A stretch of 64,000 bases of DNA from CAYTTR01 sp964440805 (GTDB lineage Bacteria; Acidobacteriota; Aminicenantia; Aminicenantales; Aminicenantaceae), in NCBI GenBank assembly GCA_964440805.1, contig CAYTTR010000011.1, positions 1-64,000 on the forward strand, read 5' to 3'. Position numbers and translations under genes: made by a program. The notes under the pieces were generated by a model, which saw only the letters and a list, made by a program, of their open reading frames with translations, was not told the origin of the DNA and made no database searches. Below, piece by piece: positions 1-8,850 of the stretch; within the stretch, counting starts at the first letter, position 1, and each line of letters opens with the position of its first letter.

Positions 1-53
1 ACGCCGGCCTGTCACGCCGGAGGTCGCGAGTTCAAGTCTCGTCGGCCCCGCCA
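1..53 (+). tRNA. tRNA-Asp (GTC), 5' part outside window
   Basis: The anticodon arm is complete: a CCGGC/GCCGG stem surrounds a loop with GTC at the anticodon position, which reads Asp codons. The T arm has a GCGAG/CTCGT stem with a TTCAAGT loop, followed by the 3' acceptor strand, a G discriminator and an encoded CCA at 51-53. The acceptor 5' strand and D arm lie before the window. The DNA just downstream looks like an old integration scar, which fits tRNA 3' ends being common integration targets. Confidence 0.9.
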
Positions 54-133
54 GATAAACCATTTATTTCCAGCCATTTCCTGAAATTATTCCTTTCAGC
101 CCCTATGCCATAATTTCAGCGTAAATTAACTAA

Positions 134-155
134 ATTTGTCACATATTTGTCACAT
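134..155 (+). repeat. perfect tandem 11-bp repeat
   Basis: ATTTGTCACAT occurs twice back to back (134-144 and 145-155), about 80 bp after the tRNA-Asp 3' end. Short direct repeats at this place are typical of recombinase binding arms or leftover attachment-site DNA, but no integrase gene is present here, so the role is an inference. Confidence 0.7.
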
Positions 156-192
156 GGGGATTTTGTTATCTACCGTGTGTTAGGAGAACAGC

Positions 193-522
193 ATGAATCG
201 TTTTGAAAAGCTGAGTACAAACGCATTGATTCGATTGTACATTGAACTTGAGAATGAAAGAGAACGGTCATATTTTTATAGCTTTAACCCAAGCGGAGGG
301 TGCTACACCGAAGATCAGAAAAAATTCGCCATCGAGAAATCTCAATCTATCGGAGTCAGAGCTACATCCCGGCTCCTTCAGGTTCCGAGAAAGACAATCC
401 AGCGCTGGTTAAGGAAAATAGGAATAACTGTAAAAAGATGTCCAGATTGGGTTTTTGACTGGGCTTATATGAGGAAAAAACGAATGGAACAATGGAAAAG
501 AATAAATTCATATCGCAAATGA
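193..522 (+). CDS. small helix-turn-helix protein, probably mobile-element derived
   Basis: This 109-residue protein has a homeodomain-like helix-turn-helix at about residues 40-76, seen as a run with GVRATSRLLQV then RKTIQRWLRK, a pattern found in transposase N-termini and small DNA-binding regulators. The C-terminus is very basic. An AGGAG-type ribosome binding site lies just before the ATG. There is no catalytic domain, so it may be a free-standing regulator or the DNA-binding stub of a transposase. It sits between the tRNA-Asp end and a broken methyltransferase, which suggests arrival with a mobile element. The true function is unknown. Confidence 0.55.
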   Translation: MNRFEKLSTNALIRLYIELENERERSYFYSFNPSGGCYTEDQKKFAIEKSQSIGVRATSRLLQVPRKTIQRWLRKIGITVKRCPDWVFDWAYMRKKRMEQWKRINSYRK

Positions 523-733
523 CGCCACTTAAAAAAGAAAAAATGTCCGAAAAAATACAGGTTTGAGAATCGGCGGGGATCAAAACTTAAACCAGCAGGA
601 AAACTTGATGGAGATATTCTCAAAATATAAGAACATTAAGATGGTAGTATATTATTCAATGCTATGCTTTCGTATTAGGTTGCTTGAGGATTAACTTGAC
701 TTGACACTATAGGTAGACAGGTGGTCAAATCAA

Positions 734-832
734 TCAATAAGGAGGTGATGTTATAATCAAATCTATTTCTTCATTTTTTATCTCTTCCATAGATTTGCTG
801 TTCCCGATTATGATTTTTGCTTTAGTATCCAT
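734..832 (-). pseudogene. N-terminal relic of an N4/N6 DNA methyltransferase
   Basis: Reading the minus strand from an ATG at 832 gives 32 codons ending in DLIITSPPY and then TGA. Asp/Ser-Pro-Pro-Tyr is catalytic motif IV of amino-group DNA methyltransferases, and in that family it lies close to the N-terminus when the target domain follows. A Trp (TGG) commonly follows this motif, so the TGA may be a nonsense change, but the next codons show no continuing homology. An AAGGA ribosome binding site precedes the ATG. The gene is truncated and should be inactive. Confidence 0.6.
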
Positions 833-986
833 AAATTATTCCTTCATTTAGTAATGACGATGTAGTTCTTTTAAATCTTCTCATTTGATATTCAGGGAAT
901 TTATAGAATTTTGGAGTAAATATATAAGAGAAATCTTTAATATGTCTTGCATTTTTCTCTTTTTTAACTTGAGGGCTATTAAAATT
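822..986 (-). pseudogene. possible C-terminal fragment of an upstream restriction-modification gene
   Basis: On the minus strand an open stretch of 54 codons runs into a TAA that overlaps the ATG of the methyltransferase relic. It contains a protein-like segment (FTPKFYKFPEYQMRRFKR) and ends GIIYGY. The same frame continues beyond an in-frame TAA at 989-987 with a short plausible segment, which suggests a decayed gene rather than a chance frame. The overlap resembles translational coupling in an operon. I do not recognise the family, and the coding call is tentative. Confidence 0.35.
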
Positions 987-1082
987 TTACTTTTTCTTCA
1001 CACCACCAGAATAAATGATAAAAAATAATATTGATGGGAAAAATATGAAGTTTTTTATTCTTCAAAAAATGGATAAATACTA

Positions 1083-3482
1083 TCAAAAATAGATCTCTGC
1101 TCCGGCCCGAAGGCTGCGGGGAATCTGAAGCTCATTAGCCCAGCGCCATCCTCCTGAAAAAACATACTCGGACAACTCACTGCCGAAATCCATAAGATTA
1201 AACAAAGAAAAGAAGATTTTAATCCTGCTTCTATTAACATTAAAAGTATAACTGACCTTAAGACTAATATCAGAAAGATAATCTTCCCTGGGACCTCCTT
1301 TTATACCTCTCTCGTCTTCAGCTTGAATAGTTTTATAGGTAAAAACCAGTTGTCCGTAATCATAACATGAATCAAAAAAAGCAAAGGGGTTACCATCCCT
1401 GTATTTAAGGCTTACTGCCAGAAAAAGGTTTTTAACGGGAAAAAAGCCGAAATAGAGTTTTCCCACAAAGGCCCTGTCTCCATCCACCCGGCCAAAACCA
1501 TTTATCCAGGTGTTAGGATTCGCCTGGCTTTCATTGAGGATTCCAATATCATTGGATGAAGGCCCGTTCCCGAATGATGTATACCCCATTCCCATGTGGG
1601 CCATGAAGGAGAAAGAAAAAAACCATTTCTCTTCTTCCTGTCCGCTGATATTCAGCAGAAGCTGAGCGTAAAAAGGATTTTCATCAAAATCCTGATTGCT
1701 TAGAGTGAAGTCTTTAAATGGATAATCATAAAAATAAAGGTTTTTTCCTCCCCATTGCTCATAAAATCCGTATTCATCTTGATGTTTGATCCAAAAGTTA
1801 TGACTGATTTCCTTGAAGATACCCTTAAGATTAAAATTAAAATTCTTGCTTAGCGGAGTGGTGAAATTAATAAGAAACCTTTTTTTGAAAGGTATTTTTA
1901 GGGCATTATCGCGATAATGAAAGGGTCCGCCCGTATATCCGAAAACACTTCCTTCTTCCCCGGGTGAATATAGTCCATCGGTATTGAGATCATTCCAGAC
2001 ATGAATGATTCCTCCTGGTCTGTTTTGTTCAAGGAATAAATTAACGTTTTCCTTTATTTCAATCGGCATGTACTCAATAGCCAGAAGAAGGTTTGTTTTT
2101 CTATTTTCAAAGAGCAGTACTCCCAGGTCAAATCCATTTGCGAGAAAATTAAGATTATTGGAAGGAGATGCGAAATCCAAGCGGGAATACTGGACAAGAA
2201 ACTTGGAATAAAAAGAAACCTCCGGTATGGGAGAGAGACTGATAATGGCACCCAGCTTACCCTGAAAGTTAGAGTTTTGGAAGGATGTGTTTTTGTCCCA
2301 AAGGATGACCTGGTAAGGTTCATTGGAAAAGCTAAGTGGATTAAAATTATGAACATTATCATTTCCCTTCAGGGAAGAATACTTCAGATCAAAGAAAAGC
2401 TTTCCCTTCAGAGCTCTCCCAGAAATTAACTGAGTGTCAAGTTGAAGACGGGAAGTAAGGCCTAAGTAATCACCCCAATAATCAAAGGGATAAAGTTCTG
2501 CCCCGTCATTGTCCTTGAGATCCTTGGAAAAGTTTAAAGTTACTGGAAATGAATCGTTTTTCTCCAGGATAAAAGAAGTTCTGAAATTGGAGCGATTGGT
2601 TTTGAGGTGGGCACTGGAAAACCAGGACCATCTTTCTTTAGCCAAAGTTTCCTGGGGAAGTCTTCCCAGTTCGGCTCCAGTCTTGTCTTTTTTTAAAATG
2701 TTCAGAATGGAATCAAGAGAGAGAAAACCTTGCTTTAAGTTTCTCTGATAGCTTGAATGAGCGAGAAAAATATTCCCTTTTTCCTTAAAAATCTGATTAA
2801 AAAAATTAAAGTCATTGAAGCAGCGTTCAAGATTGAAATAAGTGAAAGATAGAGTGAAAAAAGAATCAGAAAACGGTTTTTGCCATAAAAAATCAAACAA
2901 AGTATTGGAAATAATTTTTCGCCTTGTTGAATAAAGAAGGTTATTCCGGTTTTCAGAGGTGGCATGAGGATTAACAAAAGTAGTTGCCCATGGAACGTAG
3001 CCTTTAATGTTGGGCCAAACATTGGAAATTGAGAATCTGATTTCTTCCTTTTGAGGTTTTCTTGTTGTTATGTTTAGGCCATAGTCTTGGTGGAGGGGCG
3101 ATTCTCCCCGGAGCTGGTAGTTTTCAGTTGCGAATATTGGAAGAAGCACGGCTGGTGCTCCACTTTCCAAGATTGAATCATTTCTGTGGCCGTTAATAAA
3201 CCAGTTGAAATGAAGATAAGAATCTCCTTCAAAATAAACGCGAGGAGGATCAATAAATGAGAAGCCATTACTCTCTTCAATCAAAAAAGTTGTTTCGGGA
3301 GAAAAGTTTTCCAGGAAAGCCGAGGGAAAATAGCATCCGGGAAGATTTTCAATTAAAAATCGATTGAAAATAAAAGTGGTTAAATCCAGGGGATAAAAAG
3401 CAGTCGCCTGGCTAAATCCCTGAATAAAAAAAAGAAAAACAGATAAAAGGACAGCCGAGATTGCTTTTTGTGTTCTACTCAA
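1083..3482 (-). CDS. TonB-dependent receptor-like outer-membrane protein
   Basis: This 799-residue protein starts with a signal peptide (about residues 1-28) and then shows the alternating aromatic, amphipathic strands of a large beta barrel, ending in a barrel-like terminal strand closing with IYF. The N-terminal portion (about 60-160) resembles a reduced plug region. It lacks the carboxypeptidase-regulatory-like domain seen in the larger receptor at 36758-39820, and no clear TonB box is visible. The start is TTG at 3482, preceded by a sigma70-type promoter at 3557-3585. It probably takes up or exports a ligand at the outer membrane, but the substrate cannot be read from sequence. Confidence 0.7.
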   Translation of the reverse strand: MSRTQKAISAVLLSVFLFFIQGFSQATAFYPLDLTTFIFNRFLIENLPGCYFPSAFLENFSPETTFLIEESNGFSFIDPPRVYFEGDSYLHFNWFINGHRNDSILESGAPAVLLPIFATENYQLRGESPLHQDYGLNITTRKPQKEEIRFSISNVWPNIKGYVPWATTFVNPHATSENRNNLLYSTRRKIISNTLFDFLWQKPFSDSFFTLSFTYFNLERCFNDFNFFNQIFKEKGNIFLAHSSYQRNLKQGFLSLDSILNILKKDKTGAELGRLPQETLAKERWSWFSSAHLKTNRSNFRTSFILEKNDSFPVTLNFSKDLKDNDGAELYPFDYWGDYLGLTSRLQLDTQLISGRALKGKLFFDLKYSSLKGNDNVHNFNPLSFSNEPYQVILWDKNTSFQNSNFQGKLGAIISLSPIPEVSFYSKFLVQYSRLDFASPSNNLNFLANGFDLGVLLFENRKTNLLLAIEYMPIEIKENVNLFLEQNRPGGIIHVWNDLNTDGLYSPGEEGSVFGYTGGPFHYRDNALKIPFKKRFLINFTTPLSKNFNFNLKGIFKEISHNFWIKHQDEYGFYEQWGGKNLYFYDYPFKDFTLSNQDFDENPFYAQLLLNISGQEEEKWFFSFSFMAHMGMGYTSFGNGPSSNDIGILNESQANPNTWINGFGRVDGDRAFVGKLYFGFFPVKNLFLAVSLKYRDGNPFAFFDSCYDYGQLVFTYKTIQAEDERGIKGGPREDYLSDISLKVSYTFNVNRSRIKIFFSLFNLMDFGSELSEYVFSGGWRWANELQIPRSLRAGAEIYF

Positions 3483-3556
3483 TTGTTGAGCCTGATCCCT
3501 AAATATTTGTGCAGGGAAACTCTTTCAAGAGAAAAATTTTTCATTAAAAGAGTTTT

Positions 3557-3585
3557 TTTATATCAGAGGGATTAAATCAAGTCAA
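3557..3585 (-). promoter_or_regulatory. sigma70-type promoter for the receptor gene
   Basis: On the minus strand TTGACT (3585-3580) is followed after 17 bp by TATAAA (3562-3557). The predicted transcript would carry a leader of about 70 nt before the TTG start at 3482. Confidence 0.6.
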
Positions 3586-3674
3586 TGAAGATATTTCCAG
3601 TTATTGAATAAAAGTTATAATCAGGTTAATCTTTATTTTCGATGGATATCTTTTACATAGGAAAGGAATAGGAC

Positions 3675-4103
3675 ATGCCCCGTTTAAAGCTGAAAGAATT
3701 GGATAATTATCCTTATGAAATGGAAATCTCAGTAAGGCTGACCGACCTTAACTACGGAGGACACCTGGGAAATGATCGCCTTCTTTCTTTGGCCCATGAA
3801 GCCCGGGCTGCTTTTTTAAACCATTACGGTCTCTCGGAAACCGATTGTGGGGGAGTATCTTTAACCATGGGAGATGCTGCCATTGTTTTCCGGGCTGAGT
3901 CTTTTGCTGGAGATAAACTGAGGTTCGAAGTTGGAGCTGGTGAATGCAGCCGCAGTGGTTTCCGGCTTTTTTACAGAGTTACCCGGGTTTCAGACGGGCA
4001 TTTGATTTCTCTAATGGAAACGGGGATGGTCGCCTATGATTATAAAAAGAGGAAGGTTATTTCTTTGCCTGAATCAGTTAAAGAAATGCTCTGTGGAATT
4101 TAG
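3675..4103 (+). CDS. hotdog-fold acyl-CoA/ACP thioesterase
   Basis: This 142-residue protein has the layout of 4HBT-like hotdog thioesterases. The segment RLTDLNYGGHLGND (about 22-35) matches the conserved first helix region where an Asn or Asp and a nearby His line the active site. A central strand pair around residues 60-100 and a final sheet strand follow. Length fits a single hotdog domain. It would hydrolyse an acyl thioester in the cytoplasm; chain length and carrier are unknown. It stands alone before the tmRNA gene, with a weak hairpin (AAAACAG / CTGTTTT, 4127-4148) after it. Confidence 0.8.
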   Translation: MPRLKLKELDNYPYEMEISVRLTDLNYGGHLGNDRLLSLAHEARAAFLNHYGLSETDCGGVSLTMGDAAIVFRAESFAGDKLRFEVGAGECSRSGFRLFYRVTRVSDGHLISLMETGMVAYDYKKRKVISLPESVKEMLCGI

Positions 4104-4150
4104 AAAGTTGTTTTTATAACTCCAGAAAAACAGAGTTTTGACTGTTTTAT

Positions 4151-4180
4151 TTGACAATTTTCCTTACTCTCCCCTATAAT
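4151..4180 (+). promoter_or_regulatory. consensus sigma70 promoter of the tmRNA gene
   Basis: TTGACA (4151-4156) and TATAAT (4175-4180) are both perfect consensus boxes with an 18-bp spacer. Initiation about 7 bp later leaves a 5' leader of roughly 25 nt ahead of the mature tmRNA end, to be removed by RNase P. Confidence 0.85.
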
Positions 4181-4211
4181 TTATATGGAATTCAGTTGAG
4201 CAGAGTTGAAC

Positions 4212-4560
4212 GGGGGCGAAATGGATTCGACGGAGACAATGAGACAGAGGTTGCATGCCGAGGTCCCACCAACCTCGAAAAACAGGTGGAACCCAAGAAG
4301 TGCAGAAACTCTGCCTGTAGCTGCCTGATAGAAGGCATGCCGTCTCTCCTGTGTTTTCCTGCGGCACTTGAGAGGCGCCGGATAGCAGGATAGCAAGTCA
4401 GGTTTGTCTTGAGCCTGGTGAGCGAAACATCATCAAGGCTGGCTTCAGGGTGCCTTGCCTCTTCGGGAGCCTTGAAGTGAGAACAAAGAAGAGGATAAGC
4501 ATGTAGATGCCTCGAGTCGAAGGCCTTCGGACGCGGGTTCGATTCCCGCCGCCTCCACCA
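4212..4560 (+). ncRNA. ssrA: transfer-messenger RNA (tmRNA)
   Basis: The 5' end GGGGGCG pairs with CGCCTCC at the 3' end, which continues to an encoded A-CCA at 4560. The 5' segment contains the tmRNA hallmark ATGGATTCGACGG, and the 3' tRNA-like domain has GGTTCGATTCC in its T arm. The likely tag frame starts at GCA 4302 and encodes AETLPVAA before tandem stops TGA-TAG (4326-4331); a terminal Ala-Ala is the usual protease signal. The molecule rescues ribosomes stalled on broken messages. The exact resume codon is inferred from the Ala start and the VAA end. Confidence 0.95.
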
Positions 4561-4590
4561 TAAAATGAAACCAGTTTTCGGAAGAAATAG

Positions 4591-5745
4591 TTGAGAAGAA
4601 GAAAAACTTATTTAATTGCTTTTGTAATAATCCTGGTTTCAGTTTTCTCTCATTCACAGGAACTTCCTCTATTAAAAGTCTCGGTTAAAGATTACCCGGC
4701 TTTCAGCCGGACCATTATTGAATCTTCCTCTCTCTTGAGTGCCTTGGTTGAGAAATCGTCTTCAATGGTTGTAGTCAGGATCCGGCCAGTTTTGGATTAT
4801 AGAATAATAAGGGAGCCTTTTGAGAGCGATGGAGTTAAATCCATCGGCTGGGCTAAAAGCGAAGATTCATTCATTCTGACCATCCAGACGAACTATACTG
4901 ATTTTTCTTTACAATCCTATCGCCTTAGCAGTCCTTCTCAACTGATTATTGATCTTATTCAGGAGAAAGAGAAGAAAGTAAATTCTGGACCGAAGCTTGC
5001 TCAAAATGAAAATTTGAATGAAGCCTCAATTTCCAGTAGCATTTCTTCTTATGCTCCTGATTCCCCAGGGATAAAAACAATTGTTATTGATCCCGGGCAT
5101 GGAGGTCTTGAGTCTGGAGCCAGAGGAAAATATGGTGCCTTAGAGAAGGACATAACCTTGGATATCGGTTTAAAACTCAAGGAAATATTTCAAAAGAGCA
5201 TGGGTCACCGTGTTGTTATGACCAGGGAAGAAGACATTGATGTTCCCTTGGAAAGCAGAGCTGCCAAAGCCAATAATAACAGATCTAATCTTTTCGTCAG
5301 TATTCATGTCAATAGTTCCTATCGTAAGGAAGCCTCTGGTTCAGAGACTTTTTTTCTCAGTCTAAATGCTACTGATGAAGAAGCCCGGCGCTTAGCTTAT
5401 CTTGAAAACAATTCTTCAGAGCTTCAAGCCAAAATCGGAGAGCAGGATGAAGATGATACTCTCAAGATGATTCTCTGGGATATGGCCCAGTCTGCCTACC
5501 TGAAACAAAGCAGTCAACTGGCAGAAAGCATCCAAAAACACTTGAATATCCTTTTGGGGACAGCCAACAGGGGAATTAAGCAGGCTCCATTTAAAGTGCT
5601 GACCGGAGTAGCCTGTCCTGCTGTTCTGGTAGAAGTGGCCTTTCTTTCCAATCCAGAGGAAGAAAAAAAATTATTAACGGAAGACTTTCAGGAGAAGGTA
5701 GCTCAAGCAATTCACCGGGGAATAATGGATTTTCTTAGGAATTAG
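4591..5745 (+). CDS. N-acetylmuramoyl-L-alanine amidase with AMIN domain
   Basis: This 384-residue periplasmic enzyme cleaves the bond between MurNAc and the stem peptide during daughter-cell separation. A signal peptide (1-23) precedes an AMIN-type beta domain (about 25-125) and a linker, then an Amidase_3 domain from about 163. Zinc-site residues are visible: His170 in IDPGHGG, Glu185, His239 in FVSIHVNS, and the catalytic Glu348 in VLVEVAFLSNP. The start is TTG at 4591 behind GGAAG. It begins 30 nt after the tmRNA and is followed by a GerMN protein and Der. Confidence 0.9.
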   Translation: MRRRKTYLIAFVIILVSVFSHSQELPLLKVSVKDYPAFSRTIIESSSLLSALVEKSSSMVVVRIRPVLDYRIIREPFESDGVKSIGWAKSEDSFILTIQTNYTDFSLQSYRLSSPSQLIIDLIQEKEKKVNSGPKLAQNENLNEASISSSISSYAPDSPGIKTIVIDPGHGGLESGARGKYGALEKDITLDIGLKLKEIFQKSMGHRVVMTREEDIDVPLESRAAKANNNRSNLFVSIHVNSSYRKEASGSETFFLSLNATDEEARRLAYLENNSSELQAKIGEQDEDDTLKMILWDMAQSAYLKQSSQLAESIQKHLNILLGTANRGIKQAPFKVLTGVACPAVLVEVAFLSNPEEEKKLLTEDFQEKVAQAIHRGIMDFLRN

Positions 5746-5767
5746 GGGGATTAAGTAAAAAGAGAAC

Positions 5768-6346
5768 ATGAATAGAAAAAAGTGGATAATCCTCACTGTC
5801 CTTTCACTGACCCTTATTGTTCTGGCAATCATTTTCTTTAAAAGCGGTATCAGAGAAAAAATCAAGCCCTATGAACCGGAAACATTCCCTGGAGTCAAGC
5901 TTTCTCCTGAGGAAAAGGCTGAAGCACAAAAGGTAACTCTTTTTTTTCTTTCAGATAAAGATGCTTTGCTCCATCCTGAGGAGAGAGAGATTCCCATGAT
6001 TTCTTCCCTGGTACTGGCTGCGAGGAGAACAGTAGAGGAGCTTATTCAGGGTTCCAGAGAAGATTTAGTCAGTCCTTTTCCTCCTCAGACCCAGCTGAGG
6101 GAATTTTTTATTACTGATGAAGGAGTTGCTTATGTGGATTTTTCGAAAGATTTCCAGGAGTTCCATCCTTCAGGTTCATCGGCGGAAATGTTAACTGTTT
6201 ATTCTGTTGTCAATACTCTGACCTATAATTTTAAATCGGTGAAAAAGGTTTTTATATTAATAGAAGGTCGCGAACGCGATACCCTGAGTGGACACATAGA
6301 TCTGACTCGTCCTCTGGTCCCTCAATATGGCATGATCGCCAGATAG
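5768..6346 (+). CDS. GerMN-domain membrane-anchored protein
   Basis: A single N-terminal membrane segment (about residues 7-24) anchors this 192-residue protein, whose C-terminal 120 residues match the GerMN (sporulation/germination GerM-type) fold: VEELIQG, a central VAYVDFSKDF and the closing VKKVFILIEG. In non-spore-forming bacteria this domain accompanies peptidoglycan hydrolases, and here it follows an AMIN-amidase gene by 22 nt, so it probably acts with it in the envelope. The biochemical activity of GerMN domains is not established. Confidence 0.8.
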   Translation: MNRKKWIILTVLSLTLIVLAIIFFKSGIREKIKPYEPETFPGVKLSPEEKAEAQKVTLFFLSDKDALLHPEEREIPMISSLVLAARRTVEELIQGSREDLVSPFPPQTQLREFFITDEGVAYVDFSKDFQEFHPSGSSAEMLTVYSVVNTLTYNFKSVKKVFILIEGRERDTLSGHIDLTRPLVPQYGMIAR

Positions 6347-6374
6347 TCTGTTTCTTTAGCCACTTATCCAAAAA

Positions 6375-7697
6375 ATGGGAAGATTAGTTAAAGTAGTTAT
6401 CATAGGTTATCCCAATGTAGGGAAATCGACTTTATTTAATAGGCTTTTAGAAGAAAAAAGATCTTTAGTCCACCGTCTTCCTGGTATGACACGCGATCAG
6501 ATCTCATATTTCTGTACCATTAATGATCGGAGTTTTATTCTGGTGGATACTGGAGGCTTTTTTGATTCGGCCAAAGATCCCTTTTCCCTTAAAGTTCGAG
6601 AAAAAGCCCGGGAGGCTTCTCAGGATGCTGATGTCTTGATCTTTCTCTGTGACGCCAAACAAGGTCTTTCCTCAGGAGAAGACGAATTATTCCAGTCTTT
6701 GCGAAAACTTAATAAATCTCTTCTTGTTGTGGTTAACAAAGTTGATTCACCTAAGCAAGAAGAAAATTTAGCAGAGTTTTATAAATTAGGTGAAATAATT
6801 CCCCTCTCTGCCGAGTATAAGTTTAATCTCGATTTTTTAAGAAGTAAACTTTATCATATTCTTCCTGAAGCTCGGCTCAGGGATGAGAAACCTCTCAGGC
6901 TTGCTTTGGTTGGCCGGATTAATGTAGGAAAGTCATCTCTTATTAACAGGCTGGCTGGAGTAGAAAGGCTAATCGTCAGTGAAATCCCTGGTACCACCAG
7001 GGACAGCACGGACACTCTGGTTCGCCGAAATGGAAGGCTTTTCTGTTTGTTAGATACGGCAGGAATAAGAAAAATGAGTAGAACCAAAGATAGCCGGGAG
7101 AAGGCTGGAATCCTTAAAGCGAAAAAGGATATTCAGAGGGCAGATGTAATTTGTCAAGTGCTGGATGCCCAAGAGTTTCCCACCCGTCAGGATACAGCGG
7201 TGGCTCATTTGTCTCATGAATCAGGCAAACCCCTTTTAATCGCTTTAAACAAGTGGGATCTGGTCAGCCCGGTTGTTGATTCTACTTTACCATTGAAAAA
7301 TATTCTTTTCAGCCGCCTTGATTTTATTTCTTATGCTCCGGTGCTTTTTGTTTCTGCCCTGACTGGAAAACGGGTGGTAAAGATTCTGGATACTGCCGTA
7401 GATGTCTATAAGCAAGGCTGCCGGAAAATTCCCACTTCCCGCCTTAATGAATTTCTTGGCTGGATAACAGAAACTTGTCCTCCTGTTTCCCGGCGAAAAA
7501 CCAGGATAAAGATAAAATATATGACTCAGGTTGGAATTCTTCCTCCGACTTTTCTTCTTTTTTCCCACTCGAGGATTTCTCTTTCTCCTGAATATGAAAA
7601 ATTTTTTCTTAATAAACTGGCAGAGCATTTTGATTTTCGGGGAACTCCTCTACGCCTTTTTTTGAGAAAAGAAAGGCTTGTAAAAAATAAGAAATAA
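6375..7697 (+). CDS. der: ribosome biogenesis GTPase Der
   Basis: Two Era-type GTPase domains in tandem identify Der (EngA). The first has GYPNVGKST (about 11-19), a DTGG switch and NKVD; the second has GRINVGKSS (about 179-187), DTAGI and NKWD. A KH-like domain fills the C-terminus from about residue 350. Length (440) is normal for the family. Der binds the 50S subunit and is needed for its maturation. It is the third gene of the amidase-GerMN-Der run. Confidence 0.95.
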   Translation: MGRLVKVVIIGYPNVGKSTLFNRLLEEKRSLVHRLPGMTRDQISYFCTINDRSFILVDTGGFFDSAKDPFSLKVREKAREASQDADVLIFLCDAKQGLSSGEDELFQSLRKLNKSLLVVVNKVDSPKQEENLAEFYKLGEIIPLSAEYKFNLDFLRSKLYHILPEARLRDEKPLRLALVGRINVGKSSLINRLAGVERLIVSEIPGTTRDSTDTLVRRNGRLFCLLDTAGIRKMSRTKDSREKAGILKAKKDIQRADVICQVLDAQEFPTRQDTAVAHLSHESGKPLLIALNKWDLVSPVVDSTLPLKNILFSRLDFISYAPVLFVSALTGKRVVKILDTAVDVYKQGCRKIPTSRLNEFLGWITETCPPVSRRKTRIKIKYMTQVGILPPTFLLFSHSRISLSPEYEKFFLNKLAEHFDFRGTPLRLFLRKERLVKNKK

Positions 7698-7780
7698 TTG
7701 CCCTTTTTTCCTGTTTAGTTTAAAATAAAAAAGGTTCCGGAAGATAGAGAACCAAGAGGGAAAAACGGGCTCTCTTCTTC

Positions 7781-7809
7781 TTGACTTTAAGAGAGCATTC
7801 GTTTATAAG
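7781..7809 (+). promoter_or_regulatory. sigma70-type promoter before TPR lipoprotein
   Basis: TTGACT (7781-7786) and TATAAG (7804-7809) are separated by 17 bp, giving a start point near 7816 and a leader of about 45 nt before the ATG at 7861. The -35 box lies inside the loop of a GCTCTCTT/AAGAGAGC hairpin (7769-7796). Confidence 0.55.
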
Positions 7810-7860
7810 TTTTTTTTAAAACTCCATAGAGAAGTGAATCGCTGTAATAAGGAGGTCATG

Positions 7861-8850
7861 ATGCTTCATAAAAAAATACATCCAGTAGTGATCGCAATTT
7901 TTATCATTGCTTTCGCTTTTATGACAACTGGATGTCAGAAGCTGAACGTAAACTATCTTAAAGCAAACTACCATTTTTCCAAGGCCAATAACTACTTCAG
8001 TGAAAATCAACCTCGCCAAGCCATAGAGGAATATGAGCTGGCCTTAAAGTTCAATCCTGAACTTATTGATGCCTATAGGTTTCTCGGAGAAAGTTATAAA
8101 CAGTTGTATAAACCCGGACTGGAGACAGAGGGTAATCAGGAGAGAGCCCGAAAGGCTTTGGAAGCCTTACAAAAAGCCTATGAGATTATGCCTAACAACA
8201 AGGATGTCATTTATTCATTGGCCGACATGTATGACAAGCTTCGCAATTTTGAAGAGGCAGAGAAACTTTACTTGAGAATTCTTGATATGGAACCGACCAA
8301 CATGGCCAATTATTATGTGGTAGCGGAATTCTACAAGAGATATGCCGGAGTGAAAGAGGAATTGGGAGAGAAAGCTGAGGAGATGTATTTAAGAAGGATT
8401 GAAACGGATCCTGAGAACTCTCAAGGCTATGCTTATCTTGCCCAGTATTATGAAGGAATTAGTCCTGTCCCAGAATTTGATAAAGCCTTCGAATGTCATA
8501 ATAAGAGAACAAAGTTGAATCCAGACGACAACGAAGCCTGGCTGGCCAAAGGAGTTAACCGCTGGTCTAAAGCTTATCGCCTTCAGGCTGCTTTATCCAG
8601 AGAAGAAAGACTGGAGCTTGGTCGGGTAAGCGAGGAATGCTTGAAAAAAGCCAATGAACTGGATCCATCTTATCCAGAACCTTATTCCTGGCTCAGCGTT
8701 CTTTACAAGAGTGTTATGGCCAAGCTTATTCCAGAACGGGCCCAGCGATATGAGCAGGAAGCTGACATGTATGTTGAAAGATTCCAAGAAGCCAGAAAAC
8801 GACAGGCAGAAAGAAAGAAACTTGAGGAAGAGTTAAAAGAAATTAAGTAG
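7861..8850 (+). CDS. TPR-repeat lipoprotein
   Basis: A lipoprotein signal peptide ends in the lipobox TTGC, so the mature protein is attached to a membrane facing the periplasm. The rest is a series of tetratricopeptide repeats from about residue 40 to 270, for example the FDKAFECHNKRTKLNPDDNEAW unit split over conserved Ala, Asn and Pro positions, and a highly charged helical tail. AAGGAGG at 7849-7855 fits ATG 7861 (5 nt) better than ATG 7858; the GTG at 7834 lies upstream of this site and is unlikely. It is probably a scaffold for protein contacts; no partner is evident. Confidence 0.75.
   Translation: MLHKKIHPVVIAIFIIAFAFMTTGCQKLNVNYLKANYHFSKANNYFSENQPRQAIEEYELALKFNPELIDAYRFLGESYKQLYKPGLETEGNQERARKALEALQKAYEIMPNNKDVIYSLADMYDKLRNFEEAEKLYLRILDMEPTNMANYYVVAEFYKRYAGVKEELGEKAEEMYLRRIETDPENSQGYAYLAQYYEGISPVPEFDKAFECHNKRTKLNPDDNEAWLAKGVNRWSKAYRLQAALSREERLELGRVSEECLKKANELDPSYPEPYSWLSVLYKSVMAKLIPERAQRYEQEADMYVERFQEARKRQAERKKLEEELKEIK

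Noticed and set aside
4151..4393. 80-codon ORF and opposing ORFs over 4151-4396
   Set aside because: They overlap the tmRNA gene and its promoter, which explain the sequence.
7769..7796. Terminator after der
   Set aside because: The GCTCTCTT/AAGAGAGC hairpin has no immediate T-run, and a promoter -35 box lies in its loop.
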